Origin: Micromonospora ferruginea
Lineage (GTDB): Bacteria > Actinomycetota > Actinomycetes > Mycobacteriales > Micromonosporaceae
Length of the DNA stretch: 64,000 bases
Direction of reading: 5' to 3'
Assembly: GCF_013694245.2 (NCBI RefSeq)
Contig: NZ_CP059322.2
Location: forward strand, 4,471,001-4,535,000
A program made the translations under genes and the position numbers. Numbering within the stretch: position 1 is the first letter of the stretch; every line of letters begins with the position of its first letter. Shown here piece by piece: positions 9,952-18,558 of the stretch. The notes below the pieces were generated by a model, which saw only the letters and a program-made list of their open reading frames with translations, did not search any database and had not been told where the DNA came from.

Positions 9952-10920
9952 TCAGTCCGGCATGCGGGGCAACACACTGGTGGCGTCCTCGGCCGGCGCG
10001 GCCGGCGGGGCGGGCGCGGCCGGCGGCGCCCCGTACACGTTGCCGGTCGGGCGGGGCGTCGTCGCGCCGCCGTACACCGTCGGGGCCGGCCCGGGGGTCT
10101 GGGAGCGGTAGGTGGTGCTGCTGCGCGGCAGCGGGACCGGCGGCTGGTCGGCGGCGGGGCCGCCGTCCGTCCGGTCCGCGCGGTTGCGGCGCACCAGCAG
10201 CAGGACGATGAGTGCGGCGCCGACGAGAACCAGCGCGATGCCGAACCACATGATCAGGGAACCTCCGGAGGACGAGTCGTCGGCGGCGACGCCGGCGGCC
10301 GGGTCGACGGCGGCGACCACCGGCGACGTGCCGGCCGTCTCCACCGCCGTGGACGCGACCGCGCTGGGCGTGGGCGTCGGCGAGGGCTTGCGGGAGGGCG
10401 TCGGGGTCGGGCTCGGCGTACGCTCCGCGCCCACCAGCCGGGCAGCCCGGCCGGCCCGACCGAGCAGTTGGCCGTTCGCGGCGCTCGCCTCACCGGCCAG
10501 CTCCAGCCGGCCACCGACCGCGCCGGCCAGGAACGTCACCCGGTAGCGCACGACGGCGCCCTTGCCCTTGCAGAGCGGCCGCTCGACCGGCGCCACCTGG
10601 CCGGTGGAGACCACCCCACCGCCGCCGGCCACCGGCACGGCCACCCAGCGGCCGGCGGTCGCCACCTGCACCCGGACCTGGTCCGCGCGCAGGCCGTCCA
10701 GCCTGAACCCGAGCACGGTACGCAGCAGCACGCACCCCTCGGTGCGCTTGCGTACCTCGATCGCCACCGCGCCCGCCGACCCGCCGGCGGTGAAGCTGGA
10801 CGCCGAGCGCAGCCCGACCCGGTCACCGTCGGCCAACGCCGGGGACGCCGGGGCGGCCACCAGGCCACCCAGCAACGCGCCGACCGTGGCCCAACGCGCC
10901 GCGTGCCGCCTCACCGACAT
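9952..10920 (-). CDS. Secreted, membrane-anchored protein of unknown function
   Basis: The 322-residue protein has a cleavable-looking signal peptide (residues about 5-31, ending SPALA), an extracellular region of about 145 residues with two cysteines (residues about 64 and 116), and a Pro/Thr/Ser-rich linker containing TPSPTPTPS repeats. A single transmembrane helix (LIMWFGIALVLVGAALIVLL) and a basic, proline-rich cytoplasmic tail follow. This resembles surface sensor or adhesin-like actinobacterial proteins with a C-terminal anchor. I do not recognise the ectodomain. ATG 10920 is preferred to GTG 10926 because a GAGG motif lies five bases before it. It stands alone between endonuclease V and the Trm112-like gene. 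Confidence 0.75.
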   Translation of the reverse strand: MSVRRHAARWATVGALLGGLVAAPASPALADGDRVGLRSASSFTAGGSAGAVAIEVRKRTEGCVLLRTVLGFRLDGLRADQVRVQVATAGRWVAVPVAGGGGVVSTGQVAPVERPLCKGKGAVVRYRVTFLAGAVGGRLELAGEASAANGQLLGRAGRAARLVGAERTPSPTPTPSRKPSPTPTPSAVASTAVETAGTSPVVAAVDPAAGVAADDSSSGGSLIMWFGIALVLVGAALIVLLLVRRNRADRTDGGPAADQPPVPLPRSSTTYRSQTPGPAPTVYGGATTPRPTGNVYGAPPAAPAPPAAPAEDATSVLPRMPD

Positions 10921-11033
10921 CTCCACCTCACCATTTCCGTCCCGGACGAGATCCGCCGGTCAGGTTACTACCGGGCCACCCGCACCCCCGCTCATCGAAC
11001 GCTCGACATGTGTGCCGCGACACGCGGCCGAGG

Positions 11034-11717
11034 TCAGACCGGGTCACCACCCACCACGAGCGCCCGCCGGCAGAGCCGGTCGGCCGTCCGGGTGGTCTCC
11101 GGGAGCCGGTAGCGGGGCGTCAGAGCCAGTACCCGCTCCACCGCCTCGTCCAACCCGATGCGATGCCCGACACTGACGAAGACCGGACGGGTCCCGTCCC
11201 GGGTCCGCAGCACCCGCCCGACCACCTCGTCGCCGTCGCGCAACTCGGCCCAGTCCCCACGCCGGGGTCCCGGCTGCTCCCACGAGCCGACCAGCGGCGT
11301 CTTGCCCACGCCGATCGCCGGCAACCCGGTCACCACGCCCAAGTGGCAGGCCAGCCCGAACCGGCGCGGATGCGCCACCCCGTGCCCGTCGCAGACCAGC
11401 AGGTCAGGCCGGACGGTCAGCTTGTCCAGGGCCGCCAGCAGCGCCGGCATCTCCCGGAACGCGAACAGCCCCGGCACGTACGGGAAAGCCGGCCGGCCCA
11501 CGTGCACCGCCTCGTCCACCACGTCGAGACCGACCGCGTCGAGCACGGTGACGGCCGCCGCGAGCCGGTCACCGCTCTCCGCGTACGCGACGTCCAGCCC
11601 GGCCACCGCGGTGGGCGCGCTCGGGCCTGGCCCGGCCAGCTCGACCCGGGACCGCAACTCCTCCTGTACGCGTCTGGCCTCCGCCACGTCGGCCGGCGGC
11701 CGGTAGGGCACCGTCAC
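11034..11717 (-). CDS. nfi: Endonuclease V (deoxyinosine 3' endonuclease)
   Basis: The 227-residue enzyme shows all landmarks of endonuclease V: the first catalytic aspartate in AGLDVAY, the YVPGLFAFRE block with the catalytic glutamate, the second aspartate in LLVCDGHG, then AHPRRFGLACHLGV, GVGKTPL and the SVGHRI strand. It cuts DNA next to deaminated adenine (hypoxanthine) and other damaged bases. Its GTG/ATG start overlaps the stop of the upstream immunity-like gene (ATGA), so it is the last gene of the toxin operon. The link between a deaminase-like protein nearby and a deaminated-base repair enzyme is suggestive only. Confidence 0.95.
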   Translation of the reverse strand: MTVPYRPPADVAEARRVQEELRSRVELAGPGPSAPTAVAGLDVAYAESGDRLAAAVTVLDAVGLDVVDEAVHVGRPAFPYVPGLFAFREMPALLAALDKLTVRPDLLVCDGHGVAHPRRFGLACHLGVVTGLPAIGVGKTPLVGSWEQPGPRRGDWAELRDGDEVVGRVLRTRDGTRPVFVSVGHRIGLDEAVERVLALTPRYRLPETTRTADRLCRRALVVGGDPV

Positions 11718-12181
11718 GAGTGCTCGGCGTCCCCGCCCGTCGCGGCGCTCGCGACGGAGGGGTCGGCGCCGGGATCGCCGGCCCGCTGGAGCTGCTCCTC
11801 GAACATCACGAAGGTCCGCCGCCGGATGCCCGTGACGAGCGCCGCCTCCTCCGGCGTGTACGCGCGCCGCTCGGCGATGGCCTGCTCCTCGATCGCCCGC
11901 ACGGTCTCGTAGAGCGCGAACACCGGCCCGTCACCCGTGAGGCTCAGCCCTCGCTCTTCCTCGACGCGCTGCACGAATCGGTCGGCCGACCGGACGAAGA
12001 TCTCGCCTCCCATGGCGAACACGATCTCGTCGATGATGTCATTGGCCGGCCGCCAACCGCCCGTTCCGCGATCCAGTCGCCATGCGGTCAGGCCCCCTTC
12101 CGGGGTGGGCACGATCTTCACCGGTGTGTCGTAATAGTCGTAGTAGCCGGCCAGGCCGAGCCCGTCCGCCGCTCCTGTCAT
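11714..12181 (-). CDS. Candidate immunity protein for the adjacent toxin
   Basis: This 155-residue soluble protein is not recognised by sequence. It is acidic and compact, with an N-terminal aromatic run (GYYDYYD), a TAWRLDRGTGGWRP segment and a long helical C-terminal region, and it has no signal peptide or transmembrane segment. Its ATG overlaps the stop of the toxin C-terminal reading frame by 4 bp, which is the classic arrangement for a polymorphic toxin and its immunity partner. It should therefore neutralise the C-terminal toxin domain. Function is inferred from position alone. It also overlaps nfi downstream by 4 bp. Confidence 0.6.
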   Translation of the reverse strand: MTGAADGLGLAGYYDYYDTPVKIVPTPEGGLTAWRLDRGTGGWRPANDIIDEIVFAMGGEIFVRSADRFVQRVEEERGLSLTGDGPVFALYETVRAIEEQAIAERRAYTPEEAALVTGIRRRTFVMFEEQLQRAGDPGADPSVASAATGGDAEHS

Positions 12182-14502
12182 CGCTGTCCACCGCTCAAGG
12201 TCGATTGAAGTGCGGCCCAGAAGTGTTCGCGTTGGCGCCGGGCGATTCCCTTCCGGATCGCTGATTCCGCGACGGAGACGCTACGGCCCTCACTCCGCGG
12301 TACCGCCTCCAGGTCGCGCCACACCTCGTACAGGGCGTGCTCCCATTTAGCGACCTGATCCAGTGCGGCCAACTGCAACCGAAACTCACCGACATGGCCG
12401 GTGGAGGTGCGCACCAGCAACTGGATGTCTCGATATCCACTGTCCTGAGGGTTGCGGAACCGGTCCTCGAATCTCGCCACCTGAAGCCGTGGATTGCTGC
12501 TCAGGCTCGCCAACCCCGCGTAGAGATCATCCAACGTCTGGTACGAGACTCTGCCGGCGGCGAGATCTCGCAAGCGGTCGGCTTGCCCACCATTTCGCGC
12601 GATCTTGTCCTCGGCTCGGTCACGGTCCTTGGGCCCGGGTCGGGGCTTGTACTCCGCTCGGTCGGATGAGAGATCAGCCAGTTCACGACCAAGCGAATCG
12701 AGTTCACGCTGCGCCACCACCGCATCCCGGTACATCTGATCGAGGTACGCCTTCCGGTACCCGAGGTCGCCGGCTCGGGCTTTGTCAAAGCCCGGCTGGC
12801 GGGCCACCGGCCGTTCGCCCTCGAATCGTAGGCTCACTCCGGTCTGTTCTCGGGTGAGCGGAGTGGGCTCGACGGCAGGTGTGGGAGTCGAGGCGACGGC
12901 CGTCCCGCCCCGCTCCCGAATCTCCCGAAGCACGTCGTCCAATACGTCGATGGCCTGCTGGTGGCTGGCCAGGTGGTGCAGGGTCACCGGCCTCGCCGTC
13001 AGGGAGTTGGCGAGTTCCGGTGTCGCCAGGATCATCCGGACCAGGTCGGGTCGTTCCGCGAGCTGCCGCACCAGCGTCTCGGCCAGCAACTCCTCACGCC
13101 GGGGCGGCGCCTCCCAGCTCTGGTCGAGCATCCGCTGGACGCGGGGGTCGGCGAACAGCCGGTTCAGGTCACCGGCCGCGCTCTCGTCCAGCCCCGGCAC
13201 GAGCCGTCGCAGCATCGGGCCGTCGGCGTGCTGCGCCAGCTCGACAGGCGTCACTCCGGCGGCGAAGGCGTCGCCCAGGCTGTCGCTCCTGGCCAGTGCG
13301 TCCCGCACGTAGAGCCCGGCGGCGATCCGGGCCGCGTGCGCGTCACGGTGCGCCTCGCGTACCTGATCCGGCTCCGGCTCTGCCGACGGTGCGCTGCCCG
13401 GGAGCGACGCGCTCGGCGGGCGGTGGAACGTGGTCGACTCGCCGAGCAGGTGGACGCGGTTGAAGTCCGGCGCGCTTCCCACGTACTCGGGCGGCGGGTC
13501 CGGGAGTCGGGGCGGCGCCGCTCGGTGCCGTGGCTCGGGCAGGACGTTGAAGTTGCCGGGTGGCCGGCCGGCGAGCGGCATCGGGCGGCCGTCCGAGCCG
13601 AGGACCAGGGCGTCCACGTCCACCACGTTGCCGACGAACGGGGAGCCGCTGTGGCGGTAGAGCGGTTGGTCCGCCACCGTGCCGCTCTGCGGATCGAGGT
13701 AGAGGACGGTGCCGTTCTGGTTCAGCGCCACCCAGGCGTGCGAGCCGCCGCCCTCGAAGCTGGTGATGAGGAAGGCGTAGCTGCCGTGCCCGCCCGACGC
13801 GAGTTGCGCGTGCAGGTCGCGGTATCCGCGCTCGACCGCCCTCCGCCGGTCCGCACCGCCGGACCCGGACCGATCCGGCCCGCACAGGTCCTGGAACCGG
13901 CCGCCGGTCGTCTCCTCGACCCGAAGCGGGCCGTCCACCTCACCGCCGACCGGCCGGCTGACGTCGCCCGCCAGGTAGCCGTCGAAGGTACGCGGCGCGG
14001 CGACGCGGGGCCGGCCGTGCATCCAGGTCTCGAAGAACGACAGGGTGCAGTCGAGGCAGTTGATGCCCCGGGTGGCGTCGGCGGCCGGCCCGCCGTCATT
14101 GGCCACCCGGAACCACCCGCCGCGCCGGGGATCGGCGGTCCGAACCACGCTGCCGTCCGGGTTGCGGGGCATCTGCCGTTCCAGGTCGGTCTGATGCAGC
14201 GCGAGCGGTGGCCGGAGACCGCCTCGGCGGCCGTAGGGCCGCGACCGGTCGACCGGCGGCGGGTGGCCGTAACCGCTGAGCGCGGACTCGTCGGTGGTCT
14301 CCACCGCGCCGAGCGCCAGGTCGGCCACGTCGTCGTTGATCCGGTAGAAGTCGAGGTCGTCCTCGACCATCACCCGATCCGGCACGACCCTCCCGGCAAG
14401 CACCTGTCGCGCCTCGTCACGCAGCTCGGACGCCTCCAGGCCGGCCTCGTGCGCTTCCCGGTGCCACCGTTCAGCCGCCAGCGTCCGTCCGGCGCGGCGC
14501 AA
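12178..14502 (-). CDS. Polymorphic toxin, C-terminal part (papain-like plus RelA/SpoT-like), cut off by in-frame stop
   Basis: The 774-codon frame is in phase with the gene at 14545-16446 and is separated from it by a TAA and 14 sense codons, so it looks like the second part of one 1422-codon toxin. The frame's first possible start is TTG 14502, without a usable ribosome site. Residues about 110-290 resemble papain-fold toxin glutaminase/deamidase domains (Tox-PL): INCLDC with Cys149, SHAWVAL with His255 and YLDPQSG with Asp270. A disordered middle follows. Residues about 640-760 (DRFRNP, SGYRDIQLLVRT, GHVGEFRLQL) resemble a RelA/SpoT-like nucleotidyl-transfer fold often found at toxin tips. 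The immunity-like gene overlaps its stop. Whether it is translated by readthrough or is a dead gene cannot be seen. Confidence 0.7.
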   Translation of the reverse strand: MRRAGRTLAAERWHREAHEAGLEASELRDEARQVLAGRVVPDRVMVEDDLDFYRINDDVADLALGAVETTDESALSGYGHPPPVDRSRPYGRRGGLRPPLALHQTDLERQMPRNPDGSVVRTADPRRGGWFRVANDGGPAADATRGINCLDCTLSFFETWMHGRPRVAAPRTFDGYLAGDVSRPVGGEVDGPLRVEETTGGRFQDLCGPDRSGSGGADRRRAVERGYRDLHAQLASGGHGSYAFLITSFEGGGSHAWVALNQNGTVLYLDPQSGTVADQPLYRHSGSPFVGNVVDVDALVLGSDGRPMPLAGRPPGNFNVLPEPRHRAAPPRLPDPPPEYVGSAPDFNRVHLLGESTTFHRPPSASLPGSAPSAEPEPDQVREAHRDAHAARIAAGLYVRDALARSDSLGDAFAAGVTPVELAQHADGPMLRRLVPGLDESAAGDLNRLFADPRVQRMLDQSWEAPPRREELLAETLVRQLAERPDLVRMILATPELANSLTARPVTLHHLASHQQAIDVLDDVLREIRERGGTAVASTPTPAVEPTPLTREQTGVSLRFEGERPVARQPGFDKARAGDLGYRKAYLDQMYRDAVVAQRELDSLGRELADLSSDRAEYKPRPGPKDRDRAEDKIARNGGQADRLRDLAAGRVSYQTLDDLYAGLASLSSNPRLQVARFEDRFRNPQDSGYRDIQLLVRTSTGHVGEFRLQLAALDQVAKWEHALYEVWRDLEAVPRSEGRSVSVAESAIRKGIARRQREHFWAALQSTLSGGQR

Positions 14503-14544
14503 CTCCGTGGCCTGGGCTGCCCAGTCGCTCGCCCGCTCCTCGTG

Positions 14545-16446
14545 TTAGTCGGCGCGTTCGTGGAGCCAGTCCACCCTGGTCTGTCGCCGGCGGTCCTCGA
14601 ACCAGTCCCGCTGAGACCGCAGGTAGCCGTCGTAACGACGTCGGTCGAAGGCCTCCCGCTCGGCGGCCAGGCGTTCGGCCCGCTCCCGAAGCGCCTCGTG
14701 GTCCGGCGTGAGCGGGTTCTGCGGATGGACGACATGGGGTGGCGGGCCCGGCGAGGTCGCGGGGGCCAGCGTCTCGAGCAGCGGGAAGCGGGGATTCGGT
14801 GCGGGACGCGCATCCGAGCCGGGCATCGCCGGCCCCGACGCCGATGGCGGATGAGCCGGGGAGGCGGTCGGCGGAGCTGATCGCACGGTGTCGACACCCG
14901 GCAGGCCTCGCTCCGGTGACGGGGTTAGCGCCGAGTGCGGAGCGCCCGGAACCGAGGTGCTCAAAGCCGCCGGGGCCGTGGCCGGCTGCGTCGGGGCCGG
15001 CTGATGTTGAACTCCTGCTTCTGGGGTGGGCATGACGGCTGCGCCACCTCTCAGGTCGGACGGGCCGGCCGGGGAGGTGGCAGGCGCCTCGACGGTCACC
15101 GAGGACAGGATGGGGTTGCTGGTGACCGCGGTGGACGTCATACCGGTCGTCACCGATGCCGAGCCTGCGCCCTGCGAAGTGGATGGCGCTGAGTCGATCG
15201 TCTCCGACCCCGGTTGCGCCAGGACGACCGGGGACGGGTGGTGCGTCGCGGCCTGGGCGTCGGTCACCGGGGTGGTCGTCGAGGGGGCGGCGGCGAGGTC
15301 CGCCCGGGTCTCACCGACCACCGACGTACCGGCCTGGACGGATGCGGGGGACTCGGGTGATCGCTGCGCCGGGACGAGCGTGACCGGATCGGTGCCGGGC
15401 GGCACGTCCAAGCCGATCGGCGCGGCCGGCAGGCCACCGAGTTTCCCGTCCAACCGGTGGTGGAGCGCCGTATCGGCCTGCCCGGTGGCGGAACCACCCA
15501 CACCGGACACCGCGGCACGGGCCAGATCCTCCAGTGACGGGCCCTGGCCGGTCGCCAGCCCCGCCGCGGTCTCCGCGAGGCTCTCGCCGGCCATCTCCCG
15601 CCCGAAGTGCTCCCCGACGCGGGCGAACCGCCCGCTCGCGTGCCGGCCGAGACCGGCGAGGGGCGCGGCCGCCCCGCCGGCGAAGCCGCCCAGCCCGGAT
15701 GCGCCCACGTCGGTCAGATCGAGGCCGTCGCGGCGGCCGGTGGAGTTCTGGTACGCCTGGGTGGCCAGGTTGGTGCCGGCCTCCTGCCCGGCCTCGACCA
15801 GGCCGCCGAGCACCGCCTTGCGGGCCAACCCCCGGGCGCCGCTCTTGACGACCTCCTTGGCGGCCCGCTCACCCGCCTCCTTGAGACCTTCCCGGATCGC
15901 CTTGCGGGCCAGTTGGGCCACCAACCGCTTGAAGATCTGCTGCACCGCGACCCGGGTGGCGGCGATCGCCGCCCCGGCCGCCGGTGACGCCGTGCCCAGG
16001 GTGAGCGCGGTGACCACCGCCAGGGACAGCAGCTCCACGACCAGGATCCCCAGCTCGATCCAGGCCTCCAGTTTCGCGCCCTCGATGTCGCAACCGCAGG
16101 AGTCGACCAGCCGGCCCAACTCGTCCGTGGCCGCCGCCAGCACGTGCAGCGGCGCGTCCTCGCCGCCGGCCACCCTGTCCCACGCCGTGTCGAACGCGTG
16201 GGCCACCAGGCCGACACCGCCGTAGCCGCTCTTCACCTCGCCGGCGGCGGTGACAGCGTCGTCGCGTGGACCGGCCAGCACGCCGGCAACGCCGTACCAC
16301 TGGTCGGCCAGGTCCCAGACGGCGCGCTCGTTGCCCTCGGGCCATTCCACGCCGACCACCCAGTCGAGCGCCTCGTAGATCCAGCCGGGCACGTCCCAGG
16401 GGCAGTAGTCGAGCGGGTGCGGGATCGGGCTGGGCAGCATGCTCAC
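14545..16446 (-). CDS. Polymorphic toxin, N-terminal part (WXG100-like secretion domain), ends at in-frame TAA
   Basis: This 633-residue product starts at GTG 16446, with GGAGG eight bases upstream. Residues about 1-110 match the long WXG100-like N-terminal domain of type VII-secreted toxins such as CpnT relatives (VEWPEGNERAVWDLADQWYG). A hydrophobic, helical region (about 125-330, including LGILVVELLSLAVVTALTL) may help membrane insertion. Then comes a 250-residue Pro/Ala/Thr-rich linker and a charged coiled coil (REAERLAAEREAFDRRR type). The coiled coil stops at TAA 14547-14545 and resumes immediately afterwards in the same frame (HEERASDWAAQATELRRAG), so the stop looks acquired. It is the third gene of the operon, 18 bp after the WXG100-like gene. 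Confidence 0.8.
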   Translation of the reverse strand: MSMLPSPIPHPLDYCPWDVPGWIYEALDWVVGVEWPEGNERAVWDLADQWYGVAGVLAGPRDDAVTAAGEVKSGYGGVGLVAHAFDTAWDRVAGGEDAPLHVLAAATDELGRLVDSCGCDIEGAKLEAWIELGILVVELLSLAVVTALTLGTASPAAGAAIAATRVAVQQIFKRLVAQLARKAIREGLKEAGERAAKEVVKSGARGLARKAVLGGLVEAGQEAGTNLATQAYQNSTGRRDGLDLTDVGASGLGGFAGGAAAPLAGLGRHASGRFARVGEHFGREMAGESLAETAAGLATGQGPSLEDLARAAVSGVGGSATGQADTALHHRLDGKLGGLPAAPIGLDVPPGTDPVTLVPAQRSPESPASVQAGTSVVGETRADLAAAPSTTTPVTDAQAATHHPSPVVLAQPGSETIDSAPSTSQGAGSASVTTGMTSTAVTSNPILSSVTVEAPATSPAGPSDLRGGAAVMPTPEAGVQHQPAPTQPATAPAALSTSVPGAPHSALTPSPERGLPGVDTVRSAPPTASPAHPPSASGPAMPGSDARPAPNPRFPLLETLAPATSPGPPPHVVHPQNPLTPDHEALRERAERLAAEREAFDRRRYDGYLRSQRDWFEDRRRQTRVDWLHERAD

Positions 16447-16464
16447 GCGCGGATCCTCCGGTGG

Positions 16465-16821
16465 TCAGCGCCAGGGCCGGTGCGGGTTGTGCCGTTGGTG
16501 CGGGATCTGCCCGAGGTCACGGGCGTTGCCCAGGTCCGTCTCGACGGTCGCGGCGACCGAGCGGACCACGTCGGCGCCGATCCCGTCGAGCGAGCGGCCG
16601 AGCAGTTCCCACGCCCGTAGCAGCGTCTCGGCGTAGCCCTGGTAGTGCTTGTCGAACGCCGCGCCGATGTCGTCGCGCCCCCACGGTCGTCGCGCGCCGG
16701 CGGCGGCGATCGGATCACCGGTCTCGCGCCGCGACCCGGTCACGGCTCGGCCGGTCGCGGCCAGGTCGGCGCCGCCGCGCCGGGCCCGCTCCGCGTCCAG
16801 CCAGATCTCTCCCCCGGCCAC
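16465..16821 (-). CDS. WXG100/ESAT-6-like small secreted protein
   Basis: The 118-residue protein is mostly helical with a short loop carrying RRPWGRDDIGAAF at about residue 45-57, which replaces the canonical WxG turn. This form is common in actinobacterial ESX effector partners encoded immediately before large toxins. No signal peptide is present, as expected for a type VII substrate. It is 3 bp downstream of the YbaB-like gene and 18 bp upstream of the toxin gene. It likely pairs with the toxin N-terminal domain for secretion. No ESX secretion-machine gene is in the window. Confidence 0.75.
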   Translation of the reverse strand: MAGGEIWLDAERARRGGADLAATGRAVTGSRRETGDPIAAAGARRPWGRDDIGAAFDKHYQGYAETLLRAWELLGRSLDGIGADVVRSVAATVETDLGNARDLGQIPHQRHNPHRPWR

Positions 16822-16824
16822 CGG

Positions 16825-17238
16825 TCACTCGCCGCGCGACGCGACGGCGTCGGCCCGGCCCAGCAACGCGCCGAAATCGTGGGTACGCAGGAACTCCACC
16901 GACGGCGAGCCGGGCGGCAGATAGCCGGAGACCAGCTCACGGGTGGCAGCACCCGCGGCGGCGTTGGCCCGCAGCACGGTTTCGGTGATCTTCCGGCTCA
17001 ACGCCCGGGCGTCACGGTCGTGGAACACGGCCGGGCTCACCTCGACGCTGATCAGCTCACCCCGCGCCCCCACCACGGCGGTGACCTGGCCGTCGTCGGA
17101 ACGCTCGGTCACCCGCAACTCGGCCAGCCTGGTCTGAAGTTCGTCCAGCCCGGACCGCAGGCGCTGGTACTGGCCGTACACCTCGTCGAATCGCGCGCGC
17201 AGTGCACGGTTCGCATCCCGGTCCGCACTCTCGGCCAC
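16825..17238 (-). CDS. YbaB/EbfC-like small protein of the ESX toxin operon
   Basis: The protein of about 137 residues has an N-terminal coiled coil (residues about 10-50, LRARFDEVYGQYQRLRSGLDE type), then a beta strand run (GQVTAVVGARGELISVEVSP) and a final helix. This is the YbaB/EbfC fold described for nucleoid-associated proteins. In actinobacteria such genes regularly open WXG100-toxin operons, where they may act as chaperones or partners rather than DNA binders. GTG 17238 is chosen because GGAAGGGGGG lies upstream; ATG 17277 would give 150 residues but has no ribosome site. It is the first gene of the operon and divergent from the deaminase/SUKH gene. Confidence 0.72.
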   Translation of the reverse strand: MAESADRDANRALRARFDEVYGQYQRLRSGLDELQTRLAELRVTERSDDGQVTAVVGARGELISVEVSPAVFHDRDARALSRKITETVLRANAAAGAATRELVSGYLPPGSPSVEFLRTHDFGALLGRADAVASRGE

Positions 17239-17316
17239 CGCCGCCCCCCTTCCGTCACCGTGGGTAGGGCCGACCATACCGGGTGCCACGAAATCCGTGG
17301 GGTCCGGTAATTTCAG

Positions 17317-18552
17317 GTGGTGATCGAGCGACAGCAGGCCGAGCAGATCGCCTCCGTGTGGGCCCGGCGGGACTCCGACCGCCTCGGTTTCCCCTGCACG
17401 CCGGTGGTCGAGGAGTTCGACCTGGGCTACCTCATCGTGTCCACGGTGGCCACCGAGGCTCGTGCGCTGCCCGGCGACCTGCCGACCACGGTCATCGACA
17501 AGGAGACCGGCGAGGTGTCCACCTGGCCCCGGGTCCCGGCCGACGCGGTCGAGCGGATGTACCGGCAACGCCGCCCGGCCGAACCGCGTGCCCCCCGCAC
17601 CGTCGAACCGGCCGGGCAGCTGCTCCGCGAGCTGACCCGGCTGCCCACACCCGGCGCCGCCGCCCATCTCACCCTCGACGGCCGGCTGCACGTGGCGCAG
17701 GGCGCCAAGGGTGACGTCGAGCTGCGCCACCATCCGCTCGTCCGCTCCTACCTGGACGAGCTGCCCACCGGCCACCTGGTGCGGGGCGGCGAGCGGCACG
17801 CCGAGATGATCGTCGTCTCGGACGCGCCGCACGAGCACGACCACCGCCGGGCCGCCGACGGGCTCGCACCCCTGACCGTCGAGGAGGCACGCGAGCTTCT
17901 GGGCACCAGCCGCATCGAGTTCTTCCGCATCCGTGAGCCCGGCGATCCGGCCGCCGGGCCGACCGACCTCCGCTGCGAGTCGTGCATCAGGTTCCTCGTG
18001 CACTTCGAGGTGCTCCCCTGGCCGGAGCTGGCCTTTGCCGAGGAGTGGCACCCGGACCCTCAGACGCCGCCCGACCCCGACCGGTTTCCCGCAGAGGTCG
18101 CCAGCGCGCTCGTGGTCGCCGGCTGGCGGCCGCACTTCGGGGACGAGGTGTCGGCCGCCACCTCGGTCCGGAAGGTCACCGAGATCAGCGGGGCACAGCA
18201 CGGCCATGCATCCTTCCCGGCCGCGCTGACCACACTCACCGCCTATCCCGGGCTGGTGAGTGCCCGCCAGGGCCCCGGCGAAGCAGTGTGGATCTCCCGG
18301 TTCGAGGTGCGTCCCCGGAAGGTCGCGCACACCGCCGACACCCTCGCCGACTTCGGCGCGGTCCTGGGCGTCCGCCTCTTCCCGCTGGGCAGCGAGCGTC
18401 AGGAGAGCATCCTCGCGGTGGACGAGCACGGCCGTGTCTTCGCCCTCGACCAGGCCGGCGAGTGGTTCCTCGGCGCGGACGTCGACGCCGCCCTCACCAC
18501 CCTGCTGCTCGGTCGCGCCCCCGCCCGGGTCCGCGACGACGGCACCTGGTGA
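17317..18552 (+). CDS. YrhB-like, YwqJ-deaminase-like and SUKH-3-like fusion protein
   Basis: The 411-residue protein appears to have three parts. Residues about 1-90 resemble a YrhB/Imm35-type immunity domain (PVVEEFDLGYLIVS). Residues about 95-235 resemble the YwqJ-type deaminase: a zinc-site HAE (His161-Glu163) and a C-x2-C (Cys220, Cys223) at the right spacing. Residues about 250-411 resemble SUKH-3 immunity domains (VVAGWRPHFGDEV, then LGVRLFPLG and the final LLLGR). It has no signal peptide. It is divergent from the WXG100 toxin operon. It may be an immunity protein, or a deaminase toxin held next to its own inhibitor. Domain names are from motif memory and need a profile search. Confidence 0.65.
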   Translation: MVIERQQAEQIASVWARRDSDRLGFPCTPVVEEFDLGYLIVSTVATEARALPGDLPTTVIDKETGEVSTWPRVPADAVERMYRQRRPAEPRAPRTVEPAGQLLRELTRLPTPGAAAHLTLDGRLHVAQGAKGDVELRHHPLVRSYLDELPTGHLVRGGERHAEMIVVSDAPHEHDHRRAADGLAPLTVEEARELLGTSRIEFFRIREPGDPAAGPTDLRCESCIRFLVHFEVLPWPELAFAEEWHPDPQTPPDPDRFPAEVASALVVAGWRPHFGDEVSAATSVRKVTEISGAQHGHASFPAALTTLTAYPGLVSARQGPGEAVWISRFEVRPRKVAHTADTLADFGAVLGVRLFPLGSERQESILAVDEHGRVFALDQAGEWFLGADVDAALTTLLLGRAPARVRDDGTW

Positions 18553-18558
18553 CCGCCC

